64,000 bases of DNA from Struthio camelus (taxonomy: Eukaryota > Chordata > Aves > Struthioniformes > Struthionidae): the NCBI RefSeq assembly GCF_040807025.1, contig NC_090943.1:21481213-21545212 (forward strand), in the 5' to 3' direction. The notes under the pieces were generated by a model. That model saw only the letters and a program-made list of their open reading frames with translations. It had not been told where the DNA came from and did not search any database. This document shows positions 10,738 through 25,564 of the stretch, one piece after another. Made by a program: the position numbers and the translations under genes. Position 1 is the first letter of the stretch, and the number at the start of each line of letters is the position of its first letter.

Positions 10738-10805
10738 AATGAAAAAAAAAAAAAAGGAAAAAATAAAGAGGAAAAAATTAAAGGAAAAAAAAAAGGAGAA
10801 AAACG
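10738..10805 (+). repeat. A-rich simple sequence
   Basis: An almost pure purine tract of A runs with scattered G. It looks like simple sequence, with no sign of a retroposon body in front of it. Confidence 0.7.
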
Positions 10806-12456
10806 CTTTGGAATAAAGTTATCCGGTAGCGGCGCCGGCGCTGGCCGGCCCCGGGGCACGGCCGCGGGGAGCCTCTCGCCGCCGCTGCTTTTTCACGGGA
10901 CGTGACCGATTTCCCGCAGTTCATCTACTGCGCCCGCACTCCGGTACCGGCCTGCTGGGAGACAACGGCGCGGCCCGTTTGGAGCAAAGCTTCATGCTCG
11001 AGGGCAAACAGCTCAGCCTACGAAGCTCTTCACACTCCTTCTTCTTCTCTTTTTTATATTCCTGCTTTTCTTTCCCCTCTTCGAGCCTGCCTTCCCCGGC
11101 GCCTGCGGAGCTCTCCGCGCCCCTTCTCCCTCTCCTTCCCGGGGCTGACCTACCCCCCTTCGTGGCCGGGCACAAAAGCAGCGCCTGAACCGCAGGCAGC
11201 TCAGCCAGGCAGCTCACTTTGCGACGGACCAAGAGAGAAAAACGTACTTTTCCAGCGGATGCAAAACACGCCTGCCTCTACCTTCTTCCACATATAGGAC
11301 AGATTGATTGTTGAACAAGCTAATAAAAACGCAGCATACTTTGGCTTTACTCCTCGATTTAAATAAATTCAGTGCCGGATAATGAGAAGATTCTTCTGCT
11401 GTATTCCTAGCTGAATTCAATTCTTTCCAAATAATAAGTATTTACATATATTTCTAGCGAAAACCGTTCGCTATATATACCTAAAAAAAAAAAAAAACCG
11501 CTGCTGTGAACCCGGGAAGGTCGATTCAGCACAGCCCCGCGAGTAGACCATCAAGATGTTATCTTTGACCGTCTTCCCGAAAGCGCTTAGCAATATACCC
11601 GCTCCGCAATGCCATCTGCCCAGGGCCAACAAACCCCAAGTTTCACACGGCAGCACAAACATCCCCAGCGGCTTCTGTACCCCGGCGAGAGAGATGCTGA
11701 AGACGTTTGTTCTTTTTCTGACGACCTGGAAGAAACCGAACTGGCTGTAAGAACTTAACGAACCTCGAAAGGAATCATCCACCTCCGATTTCTTTTCCCA
11801 TTCCTCACGGACACTTTGCAAGGACCAGCAGCAGTTCCGTTGTAAGGCTGAGAGTTGACATTATCAGCTACTTCCAGAATAAATAAGTGTAGTTTGATGA
11901 GTGTGTACAATCCTGTTTCAGGTTCAGTGTTAGTCTTTGTGTGAATTAATTCACACAGTACATTATAAGTAACTCACATAGTTGAGGGAATCATGCCAAG
12001 ATACATATTCAGTCGCATGGAGAGGTCTCTTTACATTATAATGTATTTAGTTCCACCGATGCTTTAAAAAGTAATCCAGAGCAGGACAGGCACAGCGTGG
12101 CACTAGCCAGCACAGAAATCCCGTGCAGCCTTCTCACCCACTGCAGTTTAGCATGGACTAAGTTAGGACAGATAGGAGGTAAAACGTGTGGCTGACTGGA
12201 GTGTGAGAATACACCATTTATTCATTTCCATTAATTACTCGAGGTCAAATAAAGAAGAGCAAACGTTTTCGAGGGAGGTGTCCAAGACAAATCACGGCGA
12301 TTTGCAGACTTTTTTTGGTGTTGTTTTAACACTATAGTGTTCCGCTCACTATAATCTTTTATAGACCCCCAAAGACTTTCAATGAGAACAAGATGTTTGT
12401 CCTTTAATACCACATTATCAACAAAGCTCATTTGCTATTTTTCAATGAATTATCCC

Positions 12457-12480
12457 TTTTATTTATTTATTTATTTATTT
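12457..12480 (-). terminator. BMI1 polyadenylation signal cluster
   Basis: A (TTTA)n run on the plus strand reads as tandem overlapping AATAAA hexamers on the minus strand. A further AATAAA (12217-12222) could serve a longer form. Confidence 0.6.
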
Positions 12481-13393
12481 GATCAACTATAAATGAAAGT
12501 TATTCGTGTATATAAAACTGAAGTTTTTACTGTTGAAATTGAACTGTACATGTTTACTACAGGAAAAAAATATCAACTCTTGTTTAACAAGACATTATAC
12601 ATCAATAAGCAATAACCTTGTGGAGGATTTGCAATCACCTGGTCTATAAAAACAAGCAGGACAAATAACAGCAATTTATATGCAAAAGTAATGATTTAAT
12701 GACTATAAGCAAGACAAAGCAATAGAATTGTGCTTCTTTTGCAGACTGGAGACAATGAAATGTTTAACTACAATTTTCCCGTACAAACATGAAACAATAT
12801 CCATATAGAATAAACACCCTCACAAATGTATAACTGATGGGTGATGAACACACACGAAGTTCGACCAAAGCAAAGCACAAACTGAAAAGTGTTCTGGGCT
12901 GTTCATATTTTATGTTGGAAAAGTTCCTTCTACTTAAAAAAAAAAAAAATACCCTTAGAAGCCTCTAATAAAATGCTCCTATGTGCAGGCCATTAAAGAG
13001 GAGGCATTCTCCACAATTTATTGGAAATATTAAAGTACCTGTTAAATTTTAATGAAGTTAGTACTGTACCATTTACATATATATTAAAACAAATTTAGAT
13101 AAAATGCCTTCATCCAGCGAATTGCTGGTTCCTTAAAATTTATACCAAATAGTTTATGGCTTCTATAATGATCCCATGTGCTTTTAAAAACACAGTCCCA
13201 CCACACAAAATAATAAAAATGTAATCAAACAGGTCAATTACTTCCATGTCCCTCTTTTTTTTTTCTTCACTGCATCACTTCAACAACATTTGGTAACGTA
13301 AAAATATATCACCTGAAAAAAGACAAAGCCAGTAAAAACCTTTTAAGATTGCCAATTGCCTCCAGGTTATCAGAGACTTGAATGTGCTTTCCC

Positions 13394-13400
13394 AATACTG
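13394..13400 (-). promoter_or_regulatory. miR-200b/c/429 seed match in BMI1 3'UTR
   Basis: CAGTATT on the minus strand pairs with miR-200b/c/429 positions 2-8. BMI1 is an established miR-200c target in mammals. Confidence 0.6.
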
Positions 13401-13546
13401 TAGCTGTCACACAGAGAGTGTTTCTTGCAGTATGAGCAAAGCTCAAACAAGCGGCATCTGCAAGGGTCGAACCAGAAATTTAACAACCGTATCATGAGTG
13501 CATGAAACACAATATTTTCTTTATAGTATTTATAAATATATCATAC

Positions 13547-13553
13547 AATACTG
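13547..13553 (-). promoter_or_regulatory. Second miR-200b/c/429 seed match in BMI1 3'UTR
   Basis: A second CAGTATT lies about 150 bp upstream of the first on the mRNA. Confidence 0.6.
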
Positions 13554-13784
13554 TTTCCTGTTATGTCATATACCAATATGGCATTGTACAATAAGCATAA
13601 TGCCATCTGATTCTTACAAAAGCGAATCATTTAAACAAGTCAGTAAATAAAACGGTAATACCCGCTTTTAGGCATACAGATTGTAAAACTGAAGTTTACT
13701 TTTCTTTTGATCGGTTCTGCGCAGCAACAGAGAATTAAAGATGCAACATAAGAATCAAAATGGCTAATACGCAAAAATTGTTAT

Positions 13785-13792
13785 TCACAGTG
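13785..13792 (-). promoter_or_regulatory. miR-128 8-mer site in BMI1 3'UTR
   Basis: CACTGTGA on the minus strand is a full 8-mer seed match to miR-128, a known repressor of BMI1 in mammalian brain and glioma. Confidence 0.6.
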
Positions 13793-14270
13793 ACATGGCT
13801 ACATATATGCATTATTCTATGCATATTCTTTCCGTTTTGTTGAATTTCAAGATGAAAAAGCACTTGCTTTCTACAGGTTCACAAAACAGCATAATAACAA
13901 TAACAAGTGAAGAGAACGCAATGGAGGAGTTAGTCTGGATTAACAAACTACTTCCCAGGATTTATATCAACTTCTGGAGAGTCCCAGGTCCAGATGATGG
14001 GGACGGAAACAACTCCACATCATTCCAAACACGTGAAGGTGTAACTTTTGTTTGCTTCCCAGTCCTTTGAAAACAATTTACATATCAATCTTGCGTTTTA
14101 ATTAACGTCCATATTGAATGTCACCTAGTCCGCCTTTTATAGCCAAGTTCAGTGTCACTACAAAAGAAAGCAATTTGGACGATAGTCACATGTATTAGCA
14201 TCTATAAAGCTGTAATGGCATGGAGAGATCTATATAAATGAGGGGTGGGGGTAGTAGTCTCATTGGCAAG

Positions 14271-18521
<4,251 letters not shown>

Positions 18522-18704
18522 TTACACTTACACTTGGCATCCTGCCACCGCTGGGAACACACGAGAGCCGGGCGGGGGGGCGGCCGGGGGGCGGGCCGGG
18601 CCGAGCCGAGCCGGGCCAGGGGGTGGGACACGGGGCCCGGGGGCTGGCGAAGGGGGTGGAGGAGCCGAGGAGCCCGCGGGGGTCTGGGAGCCCGGCTGCG
18701 CGGG

Positions 18705-18785
18705 GAGGGGAGGGGAGCGGAGCGGAGCGGAGGGGAGCGGAGGGGAGGGGAGCGGAGCGGAGGAGGAGGAGGGCGGACGGAGGGG
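18705..18785 (+). repeat. (GGAGC/GGGGA)n purine-rich simple repeat
   Basis: Imperfect pentanucleotide units alternate between GGAGC and GGGGA within the intronic CpG island. Confidence 0.8.
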
Positions 18786-19133
18786 GCGGCCCGGGCGGCG
18801 GTGGGGTGCTGCCCCCCGGGGGGTGCCGGGGCGCGGCGGGGGCGGCCCCGGGCGCCGGGTTGCGCCGGGCTGCGCCGGGCTCGGGGTCTCAGCCTGGCGG
18901 AGGCGAGCGCAAGAGGCTCCTCCCGAGTCTCGGCCATTTCGGATCCTCTCAGGGGCCTCTCTCCACGTCGACTCGGTGCGAGGAGCTGGGCTGAGACCGC
19001 TGCTCTCCCCCTCGGCCGCCTCCCTCTCCCGCCGCGCCGCGCCGCGCCGCGCTCCGGGCACCGAGCCCCCCGCACCGCCGCCGGGGCGCCGAGCCGGCTC
19101 CTGCCCGCGCTGCCGGGATCCCCTTTCCCCCCG

Positions 19134-19246
19134 CTCCCCTTCCTCCTCTCCTCTCCTCTCCTCCCTTCCTTCCTTTCTCTCCCCCCTCCCACTCTTTCTT
19201 TCTTTCTTTCTCTCCTTCGTTCTTTCCTTCCCCCCCTCCTCTTTCG
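19134..19246 (+). repeat. Polypyrimidine tract (CTCCT/CTTT)n
   Basis: A near-continuous C/T run contains CTCCT and CTTT subrepeats. It is a candidate for triplex (H-DNA) formation. Confidence 0.8.
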
Positions 19247-22200
19247 AGTCTCATTTGAAAAGCCTCCCGCCGACGAAGAGAGAGCGCTGCAAAGTTTTGC
19301 AAGAGGTGGAAACAGATTTGCAGCACCAGAGTAAGGTGTTGGGGTGGGAGAAAACAAAACTCTGTATCCTTTAATAAACCTCCTTCTCAGCAATGAAACA
19401 CACTAAGAAAAAGAAGTAAGCCCAAACCGACTTTAAACGGTACATTAGGGACAACATGCAAAGGACCATGTGACCAAATCATTCCTAAAGCTAAATCAAC
19501 ACCTTGTCAACACAATGCAGCGACTAGAGTGAAAAACAAATGTCATTTTCACAGTCTGCAGCCCATAAACCCCCATCACAGGCAGTGGCACTAACGTTAT
19601 ATGCACATATACAACTTAAAATGAGAGGGAATAAGAGGGGAAAACTCCACGAGGGGGGAACCCCTATCAGCCTCGCGAACTGCACAGTAAATTATTTTCT
19701 GTCAAACAGATCCTGAAAATTTTAATACAACAGTGTTACTCAAATGCAAACTATTAATTCCCCCATGGCAGTGCTCCCAGTACACCAGCTAATTTTCCTG
19801 GTCCCACTCTCCCCGAGACAGAGCTTATAAGCCACCTCTTACTGCAACGTGTGAGCTGATGCAGTCTCGAGACACAACGTTGCCTGAGGTTCTCCCCAGC
19901 TACTCGCAAACTTCGATGTTAGGCAGCGAAATAAGACAATACACTAAGGTTTCCCAAAGCTTTGAATTTCGGCCAAACTGTCCAGGACAGGGGTACAACA
20001 TTTCTCAAGAAGTGTACACAGCGCCAACGAGCGATCTTAGCAAGGAAACTTCTCTCGCTGCTGCAGGAGAAGCTTTGAACGAGCAGCAGATAAAACTCCC
20101 CAATATCAAATGATATCAAGCAAACAAACAGAAAAGCAAAGTGCAAAAGCACCAAGTGAGACCAGATCCCCAAAGATGCTCCTAGCACCGTGCTGGAAAA
20201 CGAGACCCACACTTCACTGTACTGCCCTTTAAATGTCGCTTCCAGGGTCTCTGACCCTCCACTTTTTACTTCTAAACTGATACCGACGGGTTGCTTTTCC
20301 CAGAAAAGGCTCCTGTGCCTCAGTCTCTGAAGAGCACAGTACTGCGAAGCCAGCGACTCTGAGGTCTCTTTAGGTACTCAAATACGGACAGACTGCTGTC
20401 ACGGTTCTGTGTTTCATTTGTTAAAATCAATACCTTATCGTTCATAAATATCTGAACTAAAAAACCCAGCAGTGACCGAGGTCATGTAAGTCGGCTGATT
20501 TAGAATTCTTTCCCAGCCCTGACATCCTGGGACAAACCTTTTAAGACATTAACACGTTTTATTTCACGCAAGCGTAGCCCTTTCCTAACAGGAGGAGGAT
20601 TAAATTCAACCGTGAAACTTGTTTTGCCGAAGCAACCCCTAAACGCGGGTTATTTATTGCCCAAAGTTAGCACATTTTCAACATGCTATGAGTTATCTTT
20701 GAAATCAGTGATTTTATGCAGCAACTGCATCAAGCACCTAACTGCTCACCCGAAGCCACCCGCACAGACCCACACGCAGGCGGGTGTGCGCCTGGGTGCG
20801 CGCCCGGAGCCCAAACGCAGCAACCTGAACGTGGTATTCTGGTACAAGGGAAATCCTTTCGGATTTTTCAGCTGGTGGTGATAACACGAGGCGTACCAAC
20901 ACTTCACACAGGCAGTGCAAACAGCCTCTTAACCAGGAAAATATATATTTACACACTGACACATGGAACAACTAAACATAAAATATATGAAGACAGTGCT
21001 TGCTGGAAGTAAACAGCGCCAGCCAACTGATTGTTTAGAGGCCTTAAACGGGTTATGTCAAAATGAAGAAAAACAGAAGTGCATTCCCCTGCTAAGAATC
21101 AGCTACATTATTAAAAATCTATAAAGGCAATAAGCTATCAAACCTGGTTTGACAAGTCTCTAAGAGAAAATGCATAAAAAATATAGAAACATCATTCAGA
21201 TAGGTTTGTGTACTTTGCACCTACATCCACTCGGAAAACTCTCTCATCAGTAATAAAGAAGCTGTCATTCTACATCTTCACCTATTCTCAATAGGAACTA
21301 CTTTCCTAGGAAGTCTATTATTACTCTTTCACTTAAGAATGTCCACATATGTTTTAAAGGAGGGATAGTGTTTCTTTCAAAGAACGCATGTGTAGCTCAA
21401 ATATCTTTGCCTAGCACACTGCAGCGAGGAAAGACCGGAATAATGGCAACAGAGTGTAAAAAGACCTCCAGCCTTTAAATCACCTCCCTAAAACTCACTA
21501 TCCGAAGCACACAATCCCTCTACTTCAAAATATACTAAAACGTTAATTTTGTAGCTATCTGACTGATCGGGTAGGTCAACACTTTGTATCTCTGGCAAAC
21601 TGCAAAAAAAAAAAAAAAGTCTGCCTCAGTAGTTTACAGGACATGCTGTAACTAGGCACTCTAAGCAGTTTCACTGAACTGTATTTCCAGAATCTCCCTG
21701 GTCTTTGGGACAGTCCCATAAAATAAGTTACTCTGACCACTACAGGCTATGCAAAAATCCATCTGATGCTCAGCTGGCAACTGGGCACACATGCCTAGAT
21801 TTTCTTGCACTTTTTTGAAGGGTGGAGGAGTGACTCAAAGTTTCTAGATGCTGAAAAGTGCCTATCTCACTTTCACAGAAATGCGATTTTTCTGCTGCTT
21901 TTTACCTCTTTATTTGTAAATATTTACAGTAAACACACAGAAACGACGCAGGTTATATACTGCCAAGGCCATACAATTACATAAACACACACAATCAGCT
22001 TTCTAGTGCTACCTCTAAACAGCATGACGAGCCAACTCATGACACGTTTGAGACTTGACAAAGGATCTCATGTTAATTTACCCTTCCCGGTCTCAGGAGA
22101 AAAAATACCAGTCAGAGAAAAGAAATTCAAAAAAACCACTACGTGCTACAGGCACATCACCTTTGCTCCAAAGGCTCTAACAAATCGCACACCCCAATTC

Positions 22201-22758
22201 CCAAGGATCACAGTCAAACTGCTATCTCGGCAAAAAAGTTATTTCTCAATTTTAGTCACCCCTGTCCTCTCCCAGCAGGTATAAACCTAAAAACTTTAGC
22301 ATTTTAAGCACAAATGTAAGAGGAGACATTGGAAACAACTGGGAACCGCCATCTTACAAACCATCAAATTTCACACAAGTACTTGTCCAACTTAAGTTAA
22401 TAACATTTTCTGTTGGCTGCCCCGCAGCCTAACAACCCCTCCAGGAGGATCGCTACCCCCTACTGGCCCTATCTCTATAAAATGGGTGCGTTATCTGGCA
22501 TTTTAACCTCCCCCAGACACATTTATTTCGGAGAGGACTGAAATCACTTGACCCAGGCAGCTCCAGATTTCATGAACGTCCCTGTTTAATCAAAATCTGC
22601 CTTTAAACAAAGGGCGCTCAGGCCGGGATGGCAGCAGGGGCTGGAAATATAAATATTCTCCTCGGGGACCATGTGCACAGAAACATTTTAGGGGGCATCT
22701 GGAGAAAGAAAGGAACTAAAATTTGCAAATGTGGGTGCGTAGCGAAAGCGAGTGCACA

Positions 22759-22804
22759 GGCTGCTGCTGCTGCTGCTGCGTGTCTATATGTGTGTGTGTG
22801 TGGT
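22759..22804 (+). repeat. (GCT)n followed by (TG)n microsatellite
   Basis: Six GCT units near 22760-22777 are followed shortly by a TG run. The tract lies in the 3' flank of the predicted BMI1 exon 1, inside intron 1. Confidence 0.8.
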
Positions 22805-22950
22805 TGGAGCAGACTGTCAGCGCTTTTCCCATACGGAGAGCTTGGGGGACACCTAGGCTCCCCTTTGCAGCCCCCAAACCAGCCGAAAACCGCCGCAAAG
22901 CCCCCTCAGCCCCCCGCCCTTGGTAAGGAGACACCTCGCTTTATACATAC

Positions 22951-23300
22951 CCGGAAAAAGGAGCCGGTGGGTGATGATCGGAGCGGCCAAAAAAGACAAT
23001 GAAAGTTAAAAGTCGTTCAGCAGAAAATGAATGTGAGCCAAGCGGCCATCTTGAAATGAACTGCAGACGCTGTCAATTGCAATAAGCTTATTGCTGCTGC
23101 TGCTGCTGCACTCTGCTCATTTTAGTTACAAAACACCCGGGTTTTCTCCTCTCTTCCACCGACCCTTCTCACTCCCTCTCTCTCCCTCTGAGTTTGCGTT
23201 TTGGGTGGCTTAGGAGCTGGGAGCTGAAAGTCTTTCTAATCCGGATGGGTTCTCTCTCCACCAGCCCATTGTCTCTCCCTCTTCCCCCTGCTCTGCCTCT
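22951..23300 (-). other. BMI1: BMI1 exon 1, 5' untranslated (predicted)
   Basis: The minus strand resembles the mammalian BMI1 leader as I remember it: TTGCAATTGACAGCGTCTGC, then CAAGATGGCCGCTTGGCTC, then ACGACTTTTAACTTTCATTG. It ends at CCGG|GTATGT (boundary 22951/22950), a good donor. It holds a 10-codon uORF (23049-23017). The 5' end is not visible in the sequence, so the upper bound is only a guess. The CpG island at 23.4-25 kb lies just upstream, as expected for the promoter. Confidence 0.7.
23017..23049 (-). CDS. uORF in BMI1 5'UTR
   Basis: The ATG in AAGATGGCC opens a 10-residue frame, MAAWLTFIFC, closed by TGA. I recall an almost identical short frame in the mammalian BMI1 leader. 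The ATG also sits in a YY1-type AAGATGGC element, so its conservation could reflect DNA binding, translational control, or both. Confidence 0.5.
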   Translation of the reverse strand: MAAWLTFIFC

Positions 23301-23399
23301 TGGTCTCTTTTTTTATTATTATTATTTCATAGTTGTTGGTGGGGGAAACGGGGGAGGGCGGGTGGAGGAGGGAAAAATGCAACGCTGAAGGCACACAGT

Positions 23400-25010
23400 G
23401 GAAACTGACACCGTCCCCAAAATGGCTCGGAGTTCGCCCGCCCCGCCAGCATCACGTGGGGCTCCTCATTCCTTAAGGGTGGCCTGGGAATTAGTGTCGG
23501 TGCAGCCGGAGCCCGTCAGCCCCGCCGTGACCCAGCCCCGCACCCCGCACCCCGCCCGCCGCCGCCGCCCCCTCCCCTCCCCGCCCGCCGCCGCCCCCTC
23601 CCCCCGCCGCGCGCACGCCGCCGCGCGCCCCCTCCCCCCGCCGCCGCCGCCGCCGCCGCCGCCGCGCGCGCACCGCACGCGGCCGTTGCCTCCTTTTCGC
23701 CGCCGCGCACCCGCCGCCCGTCCCACCCCCCCGGCTCGCCGCGCTCCCCGCCGCCCTCCCGCCCCGCCGCTCGCGCTGCGCGATTTCCCTTCTCCTCGCT
23801 TCGCACAATATCCCGATTCCGCCTTTTCTTCCCCCCCCCGCCCCCCGCGCCGCGCTCGCTTTGCCCATTCCCGTTCTTTCTTTCATTCCCTCCGCTCCTA
23901 CTTTCCGCCTCTCTCCCCCCTCGCTCCACGCGCGCCCCCCTGCCCCGCTTCTCACCTCCGGCGACCGCCCCGCTCCACGCGCGCCCCCCCACGCGCCGGC
24001 TCCCCGCGCCCCCCCCCGCCCTCAGCGCCGCCCTCCCCTCGTCCCCGCCGCCCCACCTTCACGGCGGCCCCGCCGGCCCCACGCGCCGCCCGCCGGCCAC
24101 GAGCTCCCGAGACGCCTCCCCCCCGCCGCGCCCCACGCCCTCGCCTCCCGCCACGCACTTGTTGCGCGCTCCCCACGCGCGGCCTCGCCGCCCGCCGCCC
24201 CCCCCTCCCGCGGGCGGGCCGCGCCTCCCGCCGGGCACCACCCCCGCCCGCCTCACGCCCTCGCCGCCTGGCGCACGTGGCCGCGGGCTGCTCCGCGCCG
24301 CTCCGCGCCGCGCGCAGGGACGGCGGCGGCCCCGTGGCCCCGCGGACCGTTGGCGCCGGGGGCGACGCGCCCCCCTCAGGGGCCGCGCGCCGCCGCTTTC
24401 CCGCCCAGCGCCGCGCAGCGCCGGCGGCTCCTCGCGCCCGCCCGCGCCAGCCCCCGCGGCGGCCGCCAGACGCGGCCCGGCGGGGCCAACAGCGCGCAGC
24501 GCGCAGCGCACGCCGCCGCCCCGCCGCGCGGCCGGCCCGCGGGGAGCCCGCGCGGCCGCGCAGCACAAAGTGCCGCCCGCAGCTCGCGGCGGCTGGCAGC
24601 GCGGCGCGGCGCGGCGCGGCACCGCGCCGAGCCCGCGGAGCTGCTGCGCCCCCGCCCGCGCCGGGCCTGCCGGGGGCGGCCAGGGCCGGGCCGAGCCCCG
24701 CCGCGCCCCCCCTGCGCGGCCGCTCTGCCCGCCGGCAGGTGCGGGCGGCTCCGCGGGGCGGCCCCCGGCGAGCTGCCCCGCGGCGGTCGGGGCCGGGGCG
24801 CGGAGAGGGGCCGGCGGGGCCCCGCCGAGCCGCACCGCGGGCGCGCAGGGAGGCCGCCAGAGCGGAGCCGCCGTCGGGCAAGCCGGCGCTCGGCTCGGCT
24901 CGGCCCGGCCCGGCCGCCGCGGGGCTGCCGGCGAGGCTGTCCGACTCCATAAAACTGTCTGAAAGTCCTTTTCCCGCTCACCCGGCGGGGACTAACCTTT
25001 AATCGCACGG
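23400..25010. promoter_or_regulatory. CpG island, probable main BMI1 promoter
   Basis: 1.6 kb of extremely CpG-rich DNA lies between the COMMD3 3' end and predicted BMI1 exon 1. It contains (CCG)n near 23637-23668. ORFs spanning it, up to 534 codons, are compositionally extreme and are not treated as genes. Confidence 0.7.
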
Positions 25011-25191
25011 GCGATGTAAGAGCAGTTCAATGAAATAACAAAGCGCGATGGGCAATTTGGCAAGCGCGCGGTAGCAGCAGCGCGGGGGGGGAAGGGGGTC
25101 GCCTCTGAAGTAGCTGATACTACATTTAGCGTCGCAGTTCTAGGTACAGCTAATCCACTCATTAAAAAACGCAGAACAAGAGGAAATCAAC

Positions 25192-25197
25192 TTTATT
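25192..25197 (-). terminator. COMMD3 polyadenylation signal
   Basis: A minus-strand AATAAA about 310 bp past the COMMD3 stop codon. It separates COMMD3 from the BMI1 CpG island. Confidence 0.65.
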
Positions 25198-25504
25198 AGA
25201 TCCCAGAGAAAAATAATCAGCGATAAATACTTAAAGGACACAAAATAAAATAGAAGGAATGCTTTGAAGACACAACAGTTAACTGAATTTCTACCACGAG
25301 TTAATTTTCATGAAAACATGACAGGAACAAAGAATGGCATCTGCCTTCACGAAATAGTGACTTCGCTTCATTCACATCCAAGAACTCACAAAAAGGAAAA
25401 GTTTACGTCACAAGGTGTAAATAGAGATGAAAGACATTTGTCATTTAGAAGACGCCCTTAGGAATGGGAGTGCTTCAACTCCACACGCTGACACCTTCCT
25501 TCCA

Positions 25505-25564
25505 TCACATCTGAGTCGCTCTTTCGAGACTTTTTGCAGCATCTTTTAGTTTTCCAACTAAATC
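25505..25564 (-). CDS. COMMD3: COMMD3 last exon, coding part
   Basis: Acceptor ATCTCTTAG. 19 codons, DLVGKLKDAAKSLERATQM, then TGA at 25507-25505. The final residue is Met, where the human protein ends in Leu. Confidence 0.96.
   Translation of the reverse strand, partial: DLVGKLKDAAKSLERATQM

Larger units (their letters stand above)
12440..14270 (-). other. BMI1: BMI1 3' untranslated region
   Basis: AT-rich sequence follows the BMI1 stop codon (14271-14273) and runs to a cluster of AATAAA signals at 12458-12480, giving a 3'UTR of about 1.8 kb. It holds two miR-200b/c/429 seed matches and one miR-128 8-mer match. The 3' end is inferred from the signals and not seen directly. Confidence 0.75.

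Noticed and set aside
13795-14070. 91-codon plus-strand ORF
   Set aside because: It is antisense to the BMI1 3'UTR, with no promoter or homology visible.
23398-25002. 534-codon plus-strand ORF
   Set aside because: It is made almost only of Arg, Pro, Ala and Gly, lies in an extreme CpG island and overlaps equally long ORFs on the other strand. This is composition and not coding.
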